A stretch of 64,000 bases of DNA. Source: JAHBVL01 sp963712055. Its GTDB lineage: Bacteria; Chloroflexota; Chloroflexia; Thermomicrobiales; UBA6265. Of this stretch, positions 1-8,843 are shown piece after piece. Each line of letters opens with the position of its first letter. Within the stretch, counting starts at the first letter, position 1. The notes beneath the pieces were generated by a model, which saw only the letters and a list, made by a program, of their open reading frames with translations, searched no databases and had not been told where the DNA came from. The stretch is taken from contig CAVQGN010000002.1 of NCBI GenBank assembly GCA_963712055.1, positions 124,001 through 188,000 of the forward strand, written 5' to 3'. Made by a program: the position numbers and the translations under genes.

Positions 1-1
1 T

Positions 2-133
2 GCCAAGCATTGGAGGGTGAGCCTTTCCATGGGAGGCCCTGCCTGGCGAATGCACTACTGGGTGCTACCAGCCGACACGGCAATCGCACAAATCGAATTC
101 GACGCAGTACTGCGACATTCAGATCCGGTCTAG
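2..133 (+). CDS. possible 3' end of a gene cut by the window edge
   Basis: This frame is open from the window edge to a TAG at 131-133. It ends in codons that look typical of this genome (ATC GAA TTC GAC). The 43 visible residues end in AIAQIEFDAVLRHSDPV and match no family I recognise. Other frames here are also open, so coding is only a guess. If it is not coding, I see nothing else in bases 1-155. Confidence 0.2.
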   Translation, partial: AKHWRVSLSMGGPAWRMHYWVLPADTAIAQIEFDAVLRHSDPV

Positions 134-155
134 TCGTCTTAATCTTTTCTCTGGC

Positions 156-229
156 TGGCTGGGGAACAGGGATTCGAACCCCAACTACCTGATCCAGAAT
201 CAGGCGTACTACCGTTATACTATTCCCCA
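156..229 (-). tRNA. tRNA-Gln (anticodon CTG)
   Basis: On the minus strand the cloverleaf opens with TGGGGAA, which pairs with TTCCCCA at the 3' end. It is followed by discriminator G and an encoded CCA (156-158). The anticodon arm is CCTGA-TTCTGGA-TCAGG, giving anticodon CUG, which reads CAG (glutamine). The T loop is TTCGAAT. It is transcribed away from pcrA. Confidence 0.95.
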
Positions 230-241
230 TTACGGTCGCAG

Positions 242-250
242 ATAGTACCA
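242..250 (-). promoter_or_regulatory. extended -10 promoter for tRNA-Gln
   Basis: The minus strand reads TGG-TACTAT, an extended -10 element, ending 12 bases before the mature tRNA-Gln 5' end. I see no good -35. It lies in the short gap before the divergent pcrA start. Confidence 0.5.
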
Positions 251-277
251 CGAATTTTCTCTCCCGGAGCCCCGCGC

Positions 278-2557
278 GTGCAACCCCATGATTCTCCTCT
301 CTTGCTCGGTCTCAACCCCGAGCAGCAACAGGCTGTCGCGATCGACGACGGTCCAGTTCTGGTCGTTGCTGGACCAGGTTCGGGCAAAACCCGGGTGCTG
401 GCTCACCGGATCGCCTGGCTGATCTCGGAGATGCAGGTGCCACCGACTGGTATCCTCGCGGTCACTTTCACCAACAAAGCCGCTCGGGAAATGCGCGACC
501 GTGTCGACAACCTTCTCGGTCCGGAAGCGTCGGCCGGCCTGACGATGGGCACGTTCCACTCGTTTGGCGTCCGTCTCCTGCGCGAAAACCCTGGTTTCGT
601 CGCCGATCGACTCGGCGTCCTGCCGAACTTCTCGATCTACGACGATGCGGATCAGATCGCTATCGCCAAACAAGCCGTCATCGCCCAGGGACTCGACCCG
701 AAAACCGTCGCGCCACGCCGGATGCTCTCCCGGATCAGCGCGGCCAAATCGACGCTCCTTTCGCCGACTGATGTCGCTGACGAAGCGCGGACGTACGATG
801 ATGAAATCGTTTCTCGCGTCTACCGCGAGTACCAGCGTCTTCTCTCGACTGCCAACGCGGTCGATTTCGACGATCTCCTCGGCCTTCCGCTGCGGTTGTT
901 TGATGCCGAACCACTCCTCCTCGACCGCTATCAGGATCGCTTTCGCCATGTTCTGGTCGACGAGTACCAGGACACCAACCGGGTCCAGTACATCCTCGTG
1001 TCAGCGCTCAGTGAACGCCATCGCAATCTTTTCGTCGTCGGCGATCCCGATCAGTCGATCTATCGCTGGCGGCAAGCCGATATCCGCAATATCCTCGATT
1101 TCGAAACCGATTTTCCCGATGCGCGCAGGGTCGATCTCGAGATCAACTACCGTTCGACCGCGCGGATCGTCGCCGTTGCCGACCATGTCATCCGCGAAAA
1201 TCGGGAACGAATCGACCGCGCGTTGAGGACCGACAACGACGACGGCGATCAAATCCTGATCCGCGAACTTGCCGACCAGCAACACGAAGCCCAGTTCATC
1301 GTGAGCGAAATTCGGCGACAAATGGCGTCCGACAACCTGGTTGGCAGCGATTTCGCGGTCATGTACCGGACCACCGCCCAGAGCCGTGTGCTAGAAGAGT
1401 CGTTCCGAACCAGTGACGTCCCCTACCAGATCGTCGGCGGGGTTCGCTTTTATGAGCGCAAAGAGGTCAAGGATATCCTCGCTGTCCTTCGGCTGATCAA
1501 CAACCCGCGCGATAGCGTCAGTCTCGAACGGGTACTCGAAAACATGCCGCTCGGGCGTGGTTTCGGTCCGAAAGCGCTGGGCACCCTCAAGGAATGGACC
1601 GATCTTACCCGCTTGTCACTGCTTGACGGGCTAATGGCCACAATGCCGGACCGCGACTTTGGCCATGCACCGCAGTTTTCTGGTGCGGCGAAATCAGCGG
1701 CGACACGCATTGGCAACTTTTTCGCGGCGGTTCAGCAAACCGCCCAGGAAGAGAAACTGGTGGTGCTGTTTGATGAGGTCGTCGGCGCTAGCGGATACAA
1801 AGCGAGTTTCAACAACCAGGACGAGGACGATCTTGAACGTTGGGCGAACGTGCTCGAGGTCCGGGCCGATATGGAGAAATACGACTCCATGAAACCGGGC
1901 GACGCGCTCACTGCTTACCTTGAACAGGTGGCACTGGTCGCCGATGTCGATTCGCTCGACACTGATCAGCGCAGCCGAGTGACGTTGATTACGCTCCACT
2001 CGGCGAAGGGGCTTGAGTTTCCGGTTGTGTTTATCGCCGGGCTCGAGGAAGGTCTCCTTCCGGTCAGTCGGGCAGTCGAGAATGAGTTTGAGGATCCGGC
2101 TGGTATCGAGGAAGAGCGGCGACTGTTTTACGTCGGCATCACCCGGGCACAGAAACGGCTTTTCCTAACCCATGTCAGCAGCCGCATGACCTGGGGCCGG
2201 ATTGCGCCTGGTGTCCAGTCCCGGTTCGTCGAATCGCTACCAAACGATCACGTCCGCGACCTTGGTCGACGTCAGTTCACCCAGGGCAGCGCCGGTAACG
2301 GAGCTTTGGCTGAACGGGTTCGCACAGCAATGCCGGCGTATGGATCCGGCCGAAGCGTTTCAGCCAGCGCAGCTCAGGTCCGGCCGACAGTGGTCTATGC
2401 CCAGAACGACAAGGTCTTCCACAGCAAGTTCGGTGAAGGTGTGATAGTGGAAGTGGTCGATCATCGCGGCGACCAGGAAGTGGCAATCGAGTTCCAGCGT
2501 CATGGTCGCAAACGCCTGCTCGCGAGTCTGGCACCGCTCGAGGTCATTTCTGAATAG
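278..2557 (+). CDS. pcrA: UvrD/PcrA-family ATP-dependent 3'-5' DNA helicase
   Basis: A 759-residue superfamily 1A helicase that unwinds DNA in nucleotide excision and mismatch repair and in replication-fork rescue. Walker A GPGSGKT is at residues 32-38 and the Walker B box DEYQDTN near residue 228. Motif III is GDPDQSIYRWR, then LHSAKGLEFPVVF and the motif VI region RRLFYVGITRAQ. The C-terminal tail (FHSKFGEGVIVEV...) is the Tudor-like domain through which PcrA/UvrD contacts RNA polymerase. The GTG at 278 is preceded by GGAG at 266-269, eight bases away, which decides the start. Length and motif order are normal for PcrA. It is followed by a short gap and then the dGTPase-like gene. Confidence 0.95.
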   Translation: MQPHDSPLLLGLNPEQQQAVAIDDGPVLVVAGPGSGKTRVLAHRIAWLISEMQVPPTGILAVTFTNKAAREMRDRVDNLLGPEASAGLTMGTFHSFGVRLLRENPGFVADRLGVLPNFSIYDDADQIAIAKQAVIAQGLDPKTVAPRRMLSRISAAKSTLLSPTDVADEARTYDDEIVSRVYREYQRLLSTANAVDFDDLLGLPLRLFDAEPLLLDRYQDRFRHVLVDEYQDTNRVQYILVSALSERHRNLFVVGDPDQSIYRWRQADIRNILDFETDFPDARRVDLEINYRSTARIVAVADHVIRENRERIDRALRTDNDDGDQILIRELADQQHEAQFIVSEIRRQMASDNLVGSDFAVMYRTTAQSRVLEESFRTSDVPYQIVGGVRFYERKEVKDILAVLRLINNPRDSVSLERVLENMPLGRGFGPKALGTLKEWTDLTRLSLLDGLMATMPDRDFGHAPQFSGAAKSAATRIGNFFAAVQQTAQEEKLVVLFDEVVGASGYKASFNNQDEDDLERWANVLEVRADMEKYDSMKPGDALTAYLEQVALVADVDSLDTDQRSRVTLITLHSAKGLEFPVVFIAGLEEGLLPVSRAVENEFEDPAGIEEERRLFYVGITRAQKRLFLTHVSSRMTWGRIAPGVQSRFVESLPNDHVRDLGRRQFTQGSAGNGALAERVRTAMPAYGSGRSVSASAAQVRPTVVYAQNDKVFHSKFGEGVIVEVVDHRGDQEVAIEFQRHGRKRLLASLAPLEVISE

Positions 2558-2616
2558 CGCCATTTCCTTGGCGCTTTACAGTTCGCGAGTTCTCATTCGT
2601 TGGCAAGGACCGAATC

Positions 2617-2625
2617 TGGCACTAT
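2617..2625 (+). promoter_or_regulatory. candidate promoter for the dGTPase-like gene
   Basis: TGG-CACTAT resembles an extended -10 and ends seven bases before the ATG at 2633. There is no Shine-Dalgarno sequence between them, so the transcript could be leaderless. A TTGGCA at 2600 is only 14 bases upstream, too close for a standard -35. Confidence 0.35.
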
Positions 2626-2632
2626 TCCCCCT

Positions 2633-3691
2633 ATGAAAACAGTCATCTCCCCACCCCGCATTTCCCTCCAAGAACGAGAACGACTGCTCCTCGCTCCTGC
2701 CGCGACCTCGAGCCTCAACGCCCAGCGTCAGATTCCTGAAGAGGAATCGACGGTGCGGACAGCGTTTCAACGAGATCGCGACCGAATCATCCATACCAAG
2801 AGTTTCCGTCGGCTCAAGCACAAGACTCAGGTGTTCATCGCACCGACCGGAGATCACTACCGCACCCGCCTCACCCACACGATCGAGGTCTCCCAGGTCG
2901 CACGGACGATCGGCCGAGCGCTTGGTCTGAACGAAGACCTGATCGAAGCGATCGCGATGGGACATGATCTTGGTCATACCCCGTTCGGGCATGCAGGTGA
3001 AACCGCGCTCAGTAACTTCCTGCCTGGTTTTCGTCACAACGAACAGAGTCTGCGCGTTGTGGACACCCTCGAAAAAGACGGGCGGGGTCTCAACCTGACT
3101 GATTCGGTCCGCGACGGTATCCTGCGTCACTCGAAACCGCACCGGGGATTATCTGACCCCTACTCGGAACGAGCGGTGACGCTCGAGGGAGAAGTCATTC
3201 GTCTCGCAGACGCGATCGCCTATATCAACCACGATCTCGACGATGCCATCCGGGCCGGGATTGTCTCGGCTGTTGATCTCCCGGCAGCAGTTACCAGCGT
3301 GCTAGGGTATCGCCATTCAGAGCGGATCGATCGTTTGGTGGTCGATGTGGTTGAATCGTCGGACACGTCCTCGATTCCGGGACACATCACGATGTCACCG
3401 GACGCTCTGGCGGCGGCGAATGCGCTTCGCGGGTTTCTGTTCGACCGCGTCTATATGCCCCTGAATGACACCGACAACATGCGCCGGGCCCAGCGCGTCG
3501 TCGAAATGCTCTGCGAGTATTACGTCACGCATTTCGACGAACTCCCGCCGGAATATCGCCAGCGCGAGGTTGTCGATGGCGATGTGCGAGTGGTAGCCGA
3601 CTATGTGGCCAGCATGACCGACCGGTTTGCCGTCGAGCAGTTCGAGAGAATCTGGGTTCCACAGCACTGGTCGACCGGGTATGCGCCATGA
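2633..3691 (+). CDS. dgt: dGTPase-like HD-domain nucleotide triphosphohydrolase
   Basis: This 352-residue protein belongs to the deoxyguanosinetriphosphate triphosphohydrolase-like family, which hydrolyses dNTPs to nucleoside and tripolyphosphate. The family's N-terminal signature RDRDRIIHTKSFRRLKHKTQVF is present. The metal-binding HD residues follow: H in RLTHTIEV, then GHDLGHTPFGH, with a later D in the LADAIAYINHD segment. The ATG at 2633 is preferred over an upstream TTG at 2600 because family proteins start close to this point. No ribosome-binding site is visible. Its stop (TGA, 3689-3691) lies 16 bases before the chosen dnaG start. The same dgt-dnaG order is common in Chloroflexota and Actinobacteria, suggesting linked roles in replication. 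True substrate preference is not visible. Confidence 0.9.
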   Translation: MKTVISPPRISLQERERLLLAPAATSSLNAQRQIPEEESTVRTAFQRDRDRIIHTKSFRRLKHKTQVFIAPTGDHYRTRLTHTIEVSQVARTIGRALGLNEDLIEAIAMGHDLGHTPFGHAGETALSNFLPGFRHNEQSLRVVDTLEKDGRGLNLTDSVRDGILRHSKPHRGLSDPYSERAVTLEGEVIRLADAIAYINHDLDDAIRAGIVSAVDLPAAVTSVLGYRHSERIDRLVVDVVESSDTSSIPGHITMSPDALAAANALRGFLFDRVYMPLNDTDNMRRAQRVVEMLCEYYVTHFDELPPEYRQREVVDGDVRVVADYVASMTDRFAVEQFERIWVPQHWSTGYAP

Positions 3692-3707
3692 TCGAAGTGG
3701 CTCTCTG

Positions 3708-5603
3708 ATGCGCAGCGACGCCGTCGACACCATTCGCGATCGAATCGACATGGTCGATCTCGTCTCGGCACGGGTTCCGCTTAAACGCGCCGGTCGCAAC
3801 TTCAAAGGTCTTTGCCCGTTCCATTCGGAAAAGTCCCCCTCGTTCATCGTTTTCCCAGAAACCCAGAGCTACCACTGTTTCGGTTGCGGACAGAGTGGCG
3901 ACGCATTTACGTTCTATATGGAAACCGAGGGCGTCGATTTCCGTACCGCCCTGACCGATCTCGCCCGCCGGACCGGGGTCGATCTCGAACCAGCAACGTT
4001 CACGCTCGAGGGGCCTGATCCGCATCGAGACCGGGTCGCAGAGATCCTGAAATGGACTGCGGAGCTCTTCCAGAACGAACTCAAGACCGCCCAGGGATCG
4101 GCAGCAGCCCGTTCATATCTCGATCGTCGTGGCGTCGATCCTGATACGGTCCAGCAATTCGAAATCGGTTTTGCTCCAGCCCGAGGGAATCCGGTCCTGG
4201 GGATGCTGAGTGCTCGTCAGGTTCCGCTCGATCTTGGTGCGAAAGCAGGGGTTCTCCAGCAAAGCGAGGAAGGCGATTACTACGATCGCTTTCGTAATCG
4301 GATCATCTTTCCGATTCACGACCGGGAAGGACGAACAGTCGGGTTCGGGGGTCGCGCGCTGACCGACGATCAGCAACCGAAATATCTGAACTCGCCGCAG
4401 TCAGCCACGTTCAACAAGAGTGCCCTACTCTACGGGCTTCACATGGCCAAGGACGCGATTCGCGCTCAGGATCAGGTGGTTATCGTCGAGGGGTACATGG
4501 ATGTGCTCACAGCGCATCAGTTTGGCTATGCCAACGTGGTCGCCGCTATGGGCACCGCGTTAACCGAACAGCAAATCGATCTCGTCAAACGGTTGACGAA
4601 AAAGATCGTGCTGGCGCTTGATTCGGATGCTGCTGGCCAGATGGCATCGATGCGCGCCATCAGTTCGATTCAGGAAAGCATGGCTAGCGCGGAAGAATTC
4701 ATCGCCGACCCCGTCTCGATGTTCCGGATTTCGCGGCGGCTCGATGGCGAAATCGCGATTGTTGCGCTGCCAGCGGGGGACGATCCGGACAGCATCATCC
4801 GCAAGGACCCTGATGCCTGGGAACAAACTGTCGACTCGGCTCGGCCCTACATCGAGTTCCTGATCAGCAACACCGTCGCTGGAGTCGACAAGAATGACGC
4901 CACCGCCAAGCGTCGGGCGATTGCGGAACTCGCTCCGATACTTCACCGGATCCCAGACCCGGTTTCGCGGGCACACTACGCCGAGTTCCTCGCTCGCGAA
5001 CTCGGTTCTCGATATGCAATCGTGCAGGCGCAGGTCGATCGGCCGAGTGCCCGTCCCATCAATTCGGGAAAGAGTTATCCCGATTCAGAGACACGTGAAG
5101 CCACCGTGTCTCCGGAAGACCATCTGATCGCCCTGTTGCTCAAATTTCGTCATGCCGTTCTCGATCTGGTCTTGTCAGTCGATCCGACCGGTCTTTCCGA
5201 TAGTCGGAATCGAGCGATCCTGACTGCAATGCAGCATGAAGCCACGTTCGATCTTGAAACCGAAGATTTCCTCGATCAGTTCGATCCTGTGATCCGAGAT
5301 CATTGTCTCGAACTCCTCCGCCCGATCGACCTCCGGCCAGCGCCACTGCCAGGCGTTCTCAAGGAAGAGATCGCCCAAACGATGACCAAGATCGAGCGAG
5401 ATTCCTACGAAGCGATTGCGAGCCATGTTCGTTCCGAAATCGCCGAAGCGCAACGGGACGGTGATGAACAAGCGTTAATCAGGCTGGTTGCGATGCTCGA
5501 GCAGCTTCCGGAACTCCACAAACGCCTCATGCCGCGGAAGAGCCCGTATTTCAAGGACACTCAGTGGCCATCGACTCGGCGAGCGAAATCAGGCGTTCGC
5601 TAA
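3708..5603 (+). CDS. dnaG: DNA primase DnaG
   Basis: DnaG makes RNA primers at the replication fork. The protein (631 residues from this start) carries the N-terminal CHC2 zinc finger: CPFH, then CFGCGQSGDAF near residues 37-62. Next comes the primase catalytic core and a TOPRIM domain with the motifs VEGYMD and LALDSDAAG, whose acidic residues bind metal. The C-terminal third (from about residue 450) is the variable helicase-binding region. ATG 3708 is chosen because DnaG normally begins a few residues before D-x-I-R-x-R-x-D-x-V-D-L. ATG 3681, overlapping dgt, is an alternative. The 3' end overlaps the convergent selA gene by 15 bases. Confidence 0.95.
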   Translation: MRSDAVDTIRDRIDMVDLVSARVPLKRAGRNFKGLCPFHSEKSPSFIVFPETQSYHCFGCGQSGDAFTFYMETEGVDFRTALTDLARRTGVDLEPATFTLEGPDPHRDRVAEILKWTAELFQNELKTAQGSAAARSYLDRRGVDPDTVQQFEIGFAPARGNPVLGMLSARQVPLDLGAKAGVLQQSEEGDYYDRFRNRIIFPIHDREGRTVGFGGRALTDDQQPKYLNSPQSATFNKSALLYGLHMAKDAIRAQDQVVIVEGYMDVLTAHQFGYANVVAAMGTALTEQQIDLVKRLTKKIVLALDSDAAGQMASMRAISSIQESMASAEEFIADPVSMFRISRRLDGEIAIVALPAGDDPDSIIRKDPDAWEQTVDSARPYIEFLISNTVAGVDKNDATAKRRAIAELAPILHRIPDPVSRAHYAEFLARELGSRYAIVQAQVDRPSARPINSGKSYPDSETREATVSPEDHLIALLLKFRHAVLDLVLSVDPTGLSDSRNRAILTAMQHEATFDLETEDFLDQFDPVIRDHCLELLRPIDLRPAPLPGVLKEEIAQTMTKIERDSYEAIASHVRSEIAEAQRDGDEQALIRLVAMLEQLPELHKRLMPRKSPYFKDTQWPSTRRAKSGVR

Positions 5604-6902
5604 CGTCCGGCCGACGACGTCGATCAACTGCGGGTCCTGCTCGGGCAGCACTGAGCGTAAATCGAGAATGAGAGCGTCGTCTGCAATCCTTCCGAAAACG
5701 CCCGGCGAAGCCATCCTCAGTCGGAACGCCATGTCATCCACCGTCCTCTCACCGAACGGTTTGATCTGAAGTCCGCGACTTGGCAGAGTCTGACCCGGTA
5801 GCGAACCACCGCCGGTGGACGACTCCGTTTCGATCACTGTGATCGGCAAATCGCGTTTGCCAAGAACGTTTGCTATGACTGAGGCACGCACCTCGAGCTC
5901 CTGGATCGTCGTCGAGAGCAAACGCAGCACCGGAATCTGATCGGTGGCATTCCCGGCAACGTAGTGCCGCAGAGTCGCAGCGATGCCCGCGAGTGTCGTT
6001 TTGTCGGCGCGGACGCTCCGGGCCAACGGATGACGCTCGATTCGTTCGATGAGATTGGCGCGACCGACGATAATCCCGGCCTGCGGTCCACCGAGAAGCT
6101 TGTCTCCACTGGCGGTGACGACGTCCGCGCCCGCCAAGAGGCTTTGCTGGATGGTCGGCTCTGCCTCCAGGCCAAACCGAGCCACATCGACCAATGCGCC
6201 GCTTCCCTGATCGTCGATCAGGACGACGTTGTGCTGTCTGGCCACCTGAGCGATCTCGCCGACGGTAGCGCTGGTGACAAACCCTTCGATCCGAAAATTG
6301 CTTGGATGGACTTTCAGAAAGGCCGCGGTTGAATCCGTCACGGCCGACTCGTAGTCGCCGGCGTAGGTGCGATTGGTGGTTCCTACCTCAACCAAGCGGG
6401 CGCCGCTTTGGCGCATGACATCGGGAATCCGAAAACCGCCACCGATCTCGACCGCCTCCCCGCGAGAGACCACCACGTCTCGCTCCGAGGCCAGGGCCGC
6501 CAACGTGAGGAGCACGGCAGCCGCGTTGTTGTTGACGACGAGGGTCGATTCGGCCCCGGTCAGCAAGCGCATAAGTCGACTGATCTCGCTCATCCTGCCA
6601 CCACGATGGTTCGTTTCTGGATCGAGTTCGAGCGACACATAGTTGGCGCCGGCTTCCGCCATCGCCTCGGCCACTGAAGCGGAGACTGGCGCTCTTCCAA
6701 GGTTGGTGTGGATCAGGATGCCAGTGGCATTGATGAGCGGACTCAAACGCGGCCGGAAGAGTTCGACGAGATCCTGTTCGACCTGCTCGACAATGTGCTC
6801 TTCATCGACCGATTCGCCACTCTGGATTGCGAGTCGGGCAGCATCGATAGCCGATTGAACGATCGATGTCATGAATCGCCGGATCGACGCCGGTCGATCC
6901 AA
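5589..6902 (-). CDS. selA: L-seryl-tRNA(Sec) selenium transferase SelA (main frame)
   Basis: SelA is the PLP enzyme that converts seryl-tRNA(Sec) to selenocysteinyl-tRNA(Sec) using selenophosphate. The frame carries the family core INATGILIHTNLGRAP, the DDQGSG motif and the PLP-lysine box SGDKLLGGPQAG. It is 437 residues from a TTG at 6902, short at the N-terminus. The missing N-terminal residues, including LPSVSRVLL, lie just upstream in two other frames (next entry). The core enzyme is intact. It is convergent with dnaG and has no selB, selD or tRNA-Sec beside it. Its presence means the organism probably decodes UGA as selenocysteine, which matters for the ArsC-like gene at 31852-32211. Confidence 0.9.
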   Translation of the reverse strand: MDRPASIRRFMTSIVQSAIDAARLAIQSGESVDEEHIVEQVEQDLVELFRPRLSPLINATGILIHTNLGRAPVSASVAEAMAEAGANYVSLELDPETNHRGGRMSEISRLMRLLTGAESTLVVNNNAAAVLLTLAALASERDVVVSRGEAVEIGGGFRIPDVMRQSGARLVEVGTTNRTYAGDYESAVTDSTAAFLKVHPSNFRIEGFVTSATVGEIAQVARQHNVVLIDDQGSGALVDVARFGLEAEPTIQQSLLAGADVVTASGDKLLGGPQAGIIVGRANLIERIERHPLARSVRADKTTLAGIAATLRHYVAGNATDQIPVLRLLSTTIQELEVRASVIANVLGKRDLPITVIETESSTGGGSLPGQTLPSRGLQIKPFGERTVDDMAFRLRMASPGVFGRIADDALILDLRSVLPEQDPQLIDVVGRTLANA

Positions 6903-6982
6903 GCTGGAGAAGAACCCGTGAGACAGATGGCAGAACCCCGATAAGGATTCTCCTGCTGGTTTCTCTGTCGATTGGTGCTCAT
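6903..6982 (-). other. selA: frame-displaced N-terminus of selA
   Basis: On the minus strand an ATG at 6982, behind AAGGA, opens a frame reading MSTNRQRNQQENPYR. One base later, at the GGGG near 6940, the next frame reads VLPSVSRVLLQL, the conserved SelA N-terminal signature. One further base, at CTTGG near 6903, leads into the main frame with DRPASIRRFM. Joined, the pieces make a normal SelA N-terminus. Two single-base insertions (in the assembly or the genome), or two +1 ribosomal shifts, would explain it. Sequencing error is the simplest explanation. Confidence 0.65.
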
Positions 6983-7006
6983 CCGCGCTTGTCCATCCTT
7001 GGCAAC

Positions 7007-7031
7007 AAAAAAGGGCGCCGAGATGGCGCCC
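7007..7031 (-). terminator. intrinsic terminator after tRNA-Pro
   Basis: On the minus strand GGGCGCC-atctc-GGCGCCC is a perfect 7-bp GC stem followed by six T. It sits 20 bases past the tRNA-Pro 3' end and insulates selA from it. Confidence 0.85.
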
Positions 7032-7048
7032 GTTCCTGATGAAGTGAA

Positions 7049-7125
<77 letters not shown>

Positions 7126-7136
7126 AAGCGCCCTGC

Positions 7137-7145
7137 AGAATAGCA
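7137..7145 (-). promoter_or_regulatory. extended -10 promoter for tRNA-Pro
   Basis: The minus strand reads TGC-TATTCT, ending 12 bases before the tRNA-Pro 5' end, the same geometry as at tRNA-Gln. No clear -35 is visible. Confidence 0.45.
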
Positions 7146-7231
7146 TAGCCGCATCATTCCATGCGACGCCGGGCGAAGGGCGCTGCGAGCAAGGAATGCG
7201 CAACGGTTGCACCAATCTGCTCGCTTCGCTG

Positions 7232-7240
7232 TGCTAGCAT
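7232..7240 (+). promoter_or_regulatory. extended -10 promoter for tRNA-Arg
   Basis: TGC-TAGCAT lies 22 bases before the mature tRNA-Arg 5' end. A TTGCAC at 7207 is 22 bases away, too far for a normal -35. The same TGCTAGCAT string is used at 32255. Confidence 0.45.
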
Positions 7241-7262
7241 CTACGCGGTGTGCGAGCGGTCT

Positions 7263-7336
7263 GCCCGTGTAGCTCAGAGGATAGAGCGCCGCCGTCCTAA
7301 GGCGGGCGTCGGGGGTTCGAATCCCTCCGCGGGCAC
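7263..7336 (+). tRNA. tRNA-Arg (anticodon CCT)
   Basis: The acceptor strands GCCCGTG and CGCGGGC pair (one G-T). The D arm is GCTC...GAGC. The anticodon arm CCGCC-GTCCTAA-GGCGG gives anticodon CCU, reading AGG. The T arm is GGGGG-TTCGAAT-CCCTC. CCA is not encoded. The glycosyltransferase start is 55 bases downstream. Confidence 0.95.
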
Positions 7337-7391
7337 TGCAAGGCCTTCCGTCTGCGACAGACCGGTCTCGATCGGTAGGAGCACAGTTCTC

Positions 7392-8717
7392 TTGGATTTA
7401 ACCACGCCGGAAGGCTATCCCGGACCATCGCTTTTCGGATACGAGACCGATTCGCTCCGAAGAGTGGCATCAATCTCCGTTCATACCTCGCCGCTTGCCA
7501 CCTTGGGCGGCAAGGATGCAGGCGGCATGAACGTCTATGTTCGTGAGCTCTCTTGTCATGTGGCCAAGCAAGGTCTTCCCGTCGATGTCTTTACGCGACG
7601 CACCTCCCCCCACTCTCCTGAGGTCGAAACCATTTGTGAAGGCGTCAATCTCGTCAACATCACCGCTGGACCCGCGGCTCGAGTCGACAAGAACAGTCTG
7701 TACGAACTTCTCCCCGAATTCGCTGAACAAATGGCGCTCTATTCCGTCCGCACTGGCGTCCGCTACGATGTCGTCCACGCACACTATTGGCTCTCAGGCT
7801 GGACGGCAGAATTGCTGCGGCGCTACTGGAATACGCCGTACGCGTTGATGTTCCACACCACGGCTCACATGAAAAATCTCGTCTCCCCCGTGTCGGAGCA
7901 TGAAACGCCATTGCGTGAGCAAACCGAGCGCCGACTCGTCAGACTCGCGGACAGCATCATCGCCGCCAACCCCGATGAACGGGCTGATCTGATCTGGCGC
8001 CAGCACGCGGATTCGGAAAAAATCTGCACAATCCCACCAGGTGTTGATACCGAATTGTTTCAGCCGATCGACAAAACAGCGTGTCGTGAACGGCTGGGCA
8101 TTGCTGAGGATGATAAGGTGGTCCTCTTTGTCGGTAGGATCGATCCGATCAAGGGAATCGATACCCTCCTCGATGCATTTCAGATTACGGCCCGGAATCA
8201 GCCGCTTGCTCGCCTCGCGCTCGTGGGTGGCGACCTCGACAGTAGCGGCGAACCCGAAGGTCCGTTAGCAGCCGTCCGCCAGAGGGCAGAAACGATGGGG
8301 ATCGCTGAGCGCATCACTTTTTTTGGATCCCAGCCCCAGAATGAACTTCCTTACTTCTACTCGGCGGCGGATGTCACCCATGTGCCATCTCGGTATGAAT
8401 CATTCGGGCTGGTGGCCGTCGAATCGATGTCCGCCGGAATCCCAGTGGTGGCTTCTCGTGCTGGTGGATTGATTTTTACCGTCGAAGACGGCAGAACTGG
8501 ATATCTGGCTCCGATCGGCGATGCTCAAGCCCACGCCACCCATCTGATCGACATCCTGAGCGAACCGGCGCTACAACATCGACTCGGCGCCAATGCTCAC
8601 ATCGCTGCCCAGCGCTTTTCCTGGGAGACCGTGGCCTCATCGGTGATTCACGTCTATCAGCGACTCGCCGACGGCTACCGCCAGAATCTCTGCTGTGACG
8701 AAGAAATCTTCGCCTGA
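7392..8717 (+). CDS. GT4-family glycosyltransferase (MshA-like)
   Basis: A 441-residue GT-B fold glycosyltransferase with a glycine-rich N-terminal loop (LGGKDAGGMNVYVREL) and a HAHYWLSG segment. The second half carries the sugar-nucleotide site: VLFVGRIDPIKGIDTLL and the E-x7-E motif in SRYESFGLVAVESMSAGIPVVAS. The sequence most resembles MshA (D-inositol-3-phosphate glycosyltransferase) and bacterial sucrose synthase-type enzymes. The acceptor cannot be read from sequence, and MshA-like proteins occur widely outside mycothiol producers. The open frame extends upstream through tRNA-Arg, so the true start must be later. TTG 7392 is chosen because AGGAG lies at 7377-7381. GTG 7464 is an alternative. 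Confidence 0.85.
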   Translation: MDLTTPEGYPGPSLFGYETDSLRRVASISVHTSPLATLGGKDAGGMNVYVRELSCHVAKQGLPVDVFTRRTSPHSPEVETICEGVNLVNITAGPAARVDKNSLYELLPEFAEQMALYSVRTGVRYDVVHAHYWLSGWTAELLRRYWNTPYALMFHTTAHMKNLVSPVSEHETPLREQTERRLVRLADSIIAANPDERADLIWRQHADSEKICTIPPGVDTELFQPIDKTACRERLGIAEDDKVVLFVGRIDPIKGIDTLLDAFQITARNQPLARLALVGGDLDSSGEPEGPLAAVRQRAETMGIAERITFFGSQPQNELPYFYSAADVTHVPSRYESFGLVAVESMSAGIPVVASRAGGLIFTVEDGRTGYLAPIGDAQAHATHLIDILSEPALQHRLGANAHIAAQRFSWETVASSVIHVYQRLADGYRQNLCCDEEIFA

Positions 8718-8843
8718 ATTGATCCCGCGCTCTTTCAGGTGCTCGATTCCCACATTTCATCCGTGTGGCACTATAGACGGCGTTAAGGCACTATCGTGCT
8801 CGCATCCCCAATGCGATTCATTCCATGCTGTTAAGAGGCTCTG

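Noticed and set aside
1..155. A small RNA (SRP RNA, RNase P, tmRNA) left of tRNA-Gln
   Set aside because: None of the conserved cores of these RNAs is visible on either strand.
7161..7391. N-terminal extension of the GT4 glycosyltransferase through tRNA-Arg
   Set aside because: It reads through the whole tRNA gene. A TTG with AGGAG lies downstream at 7392.
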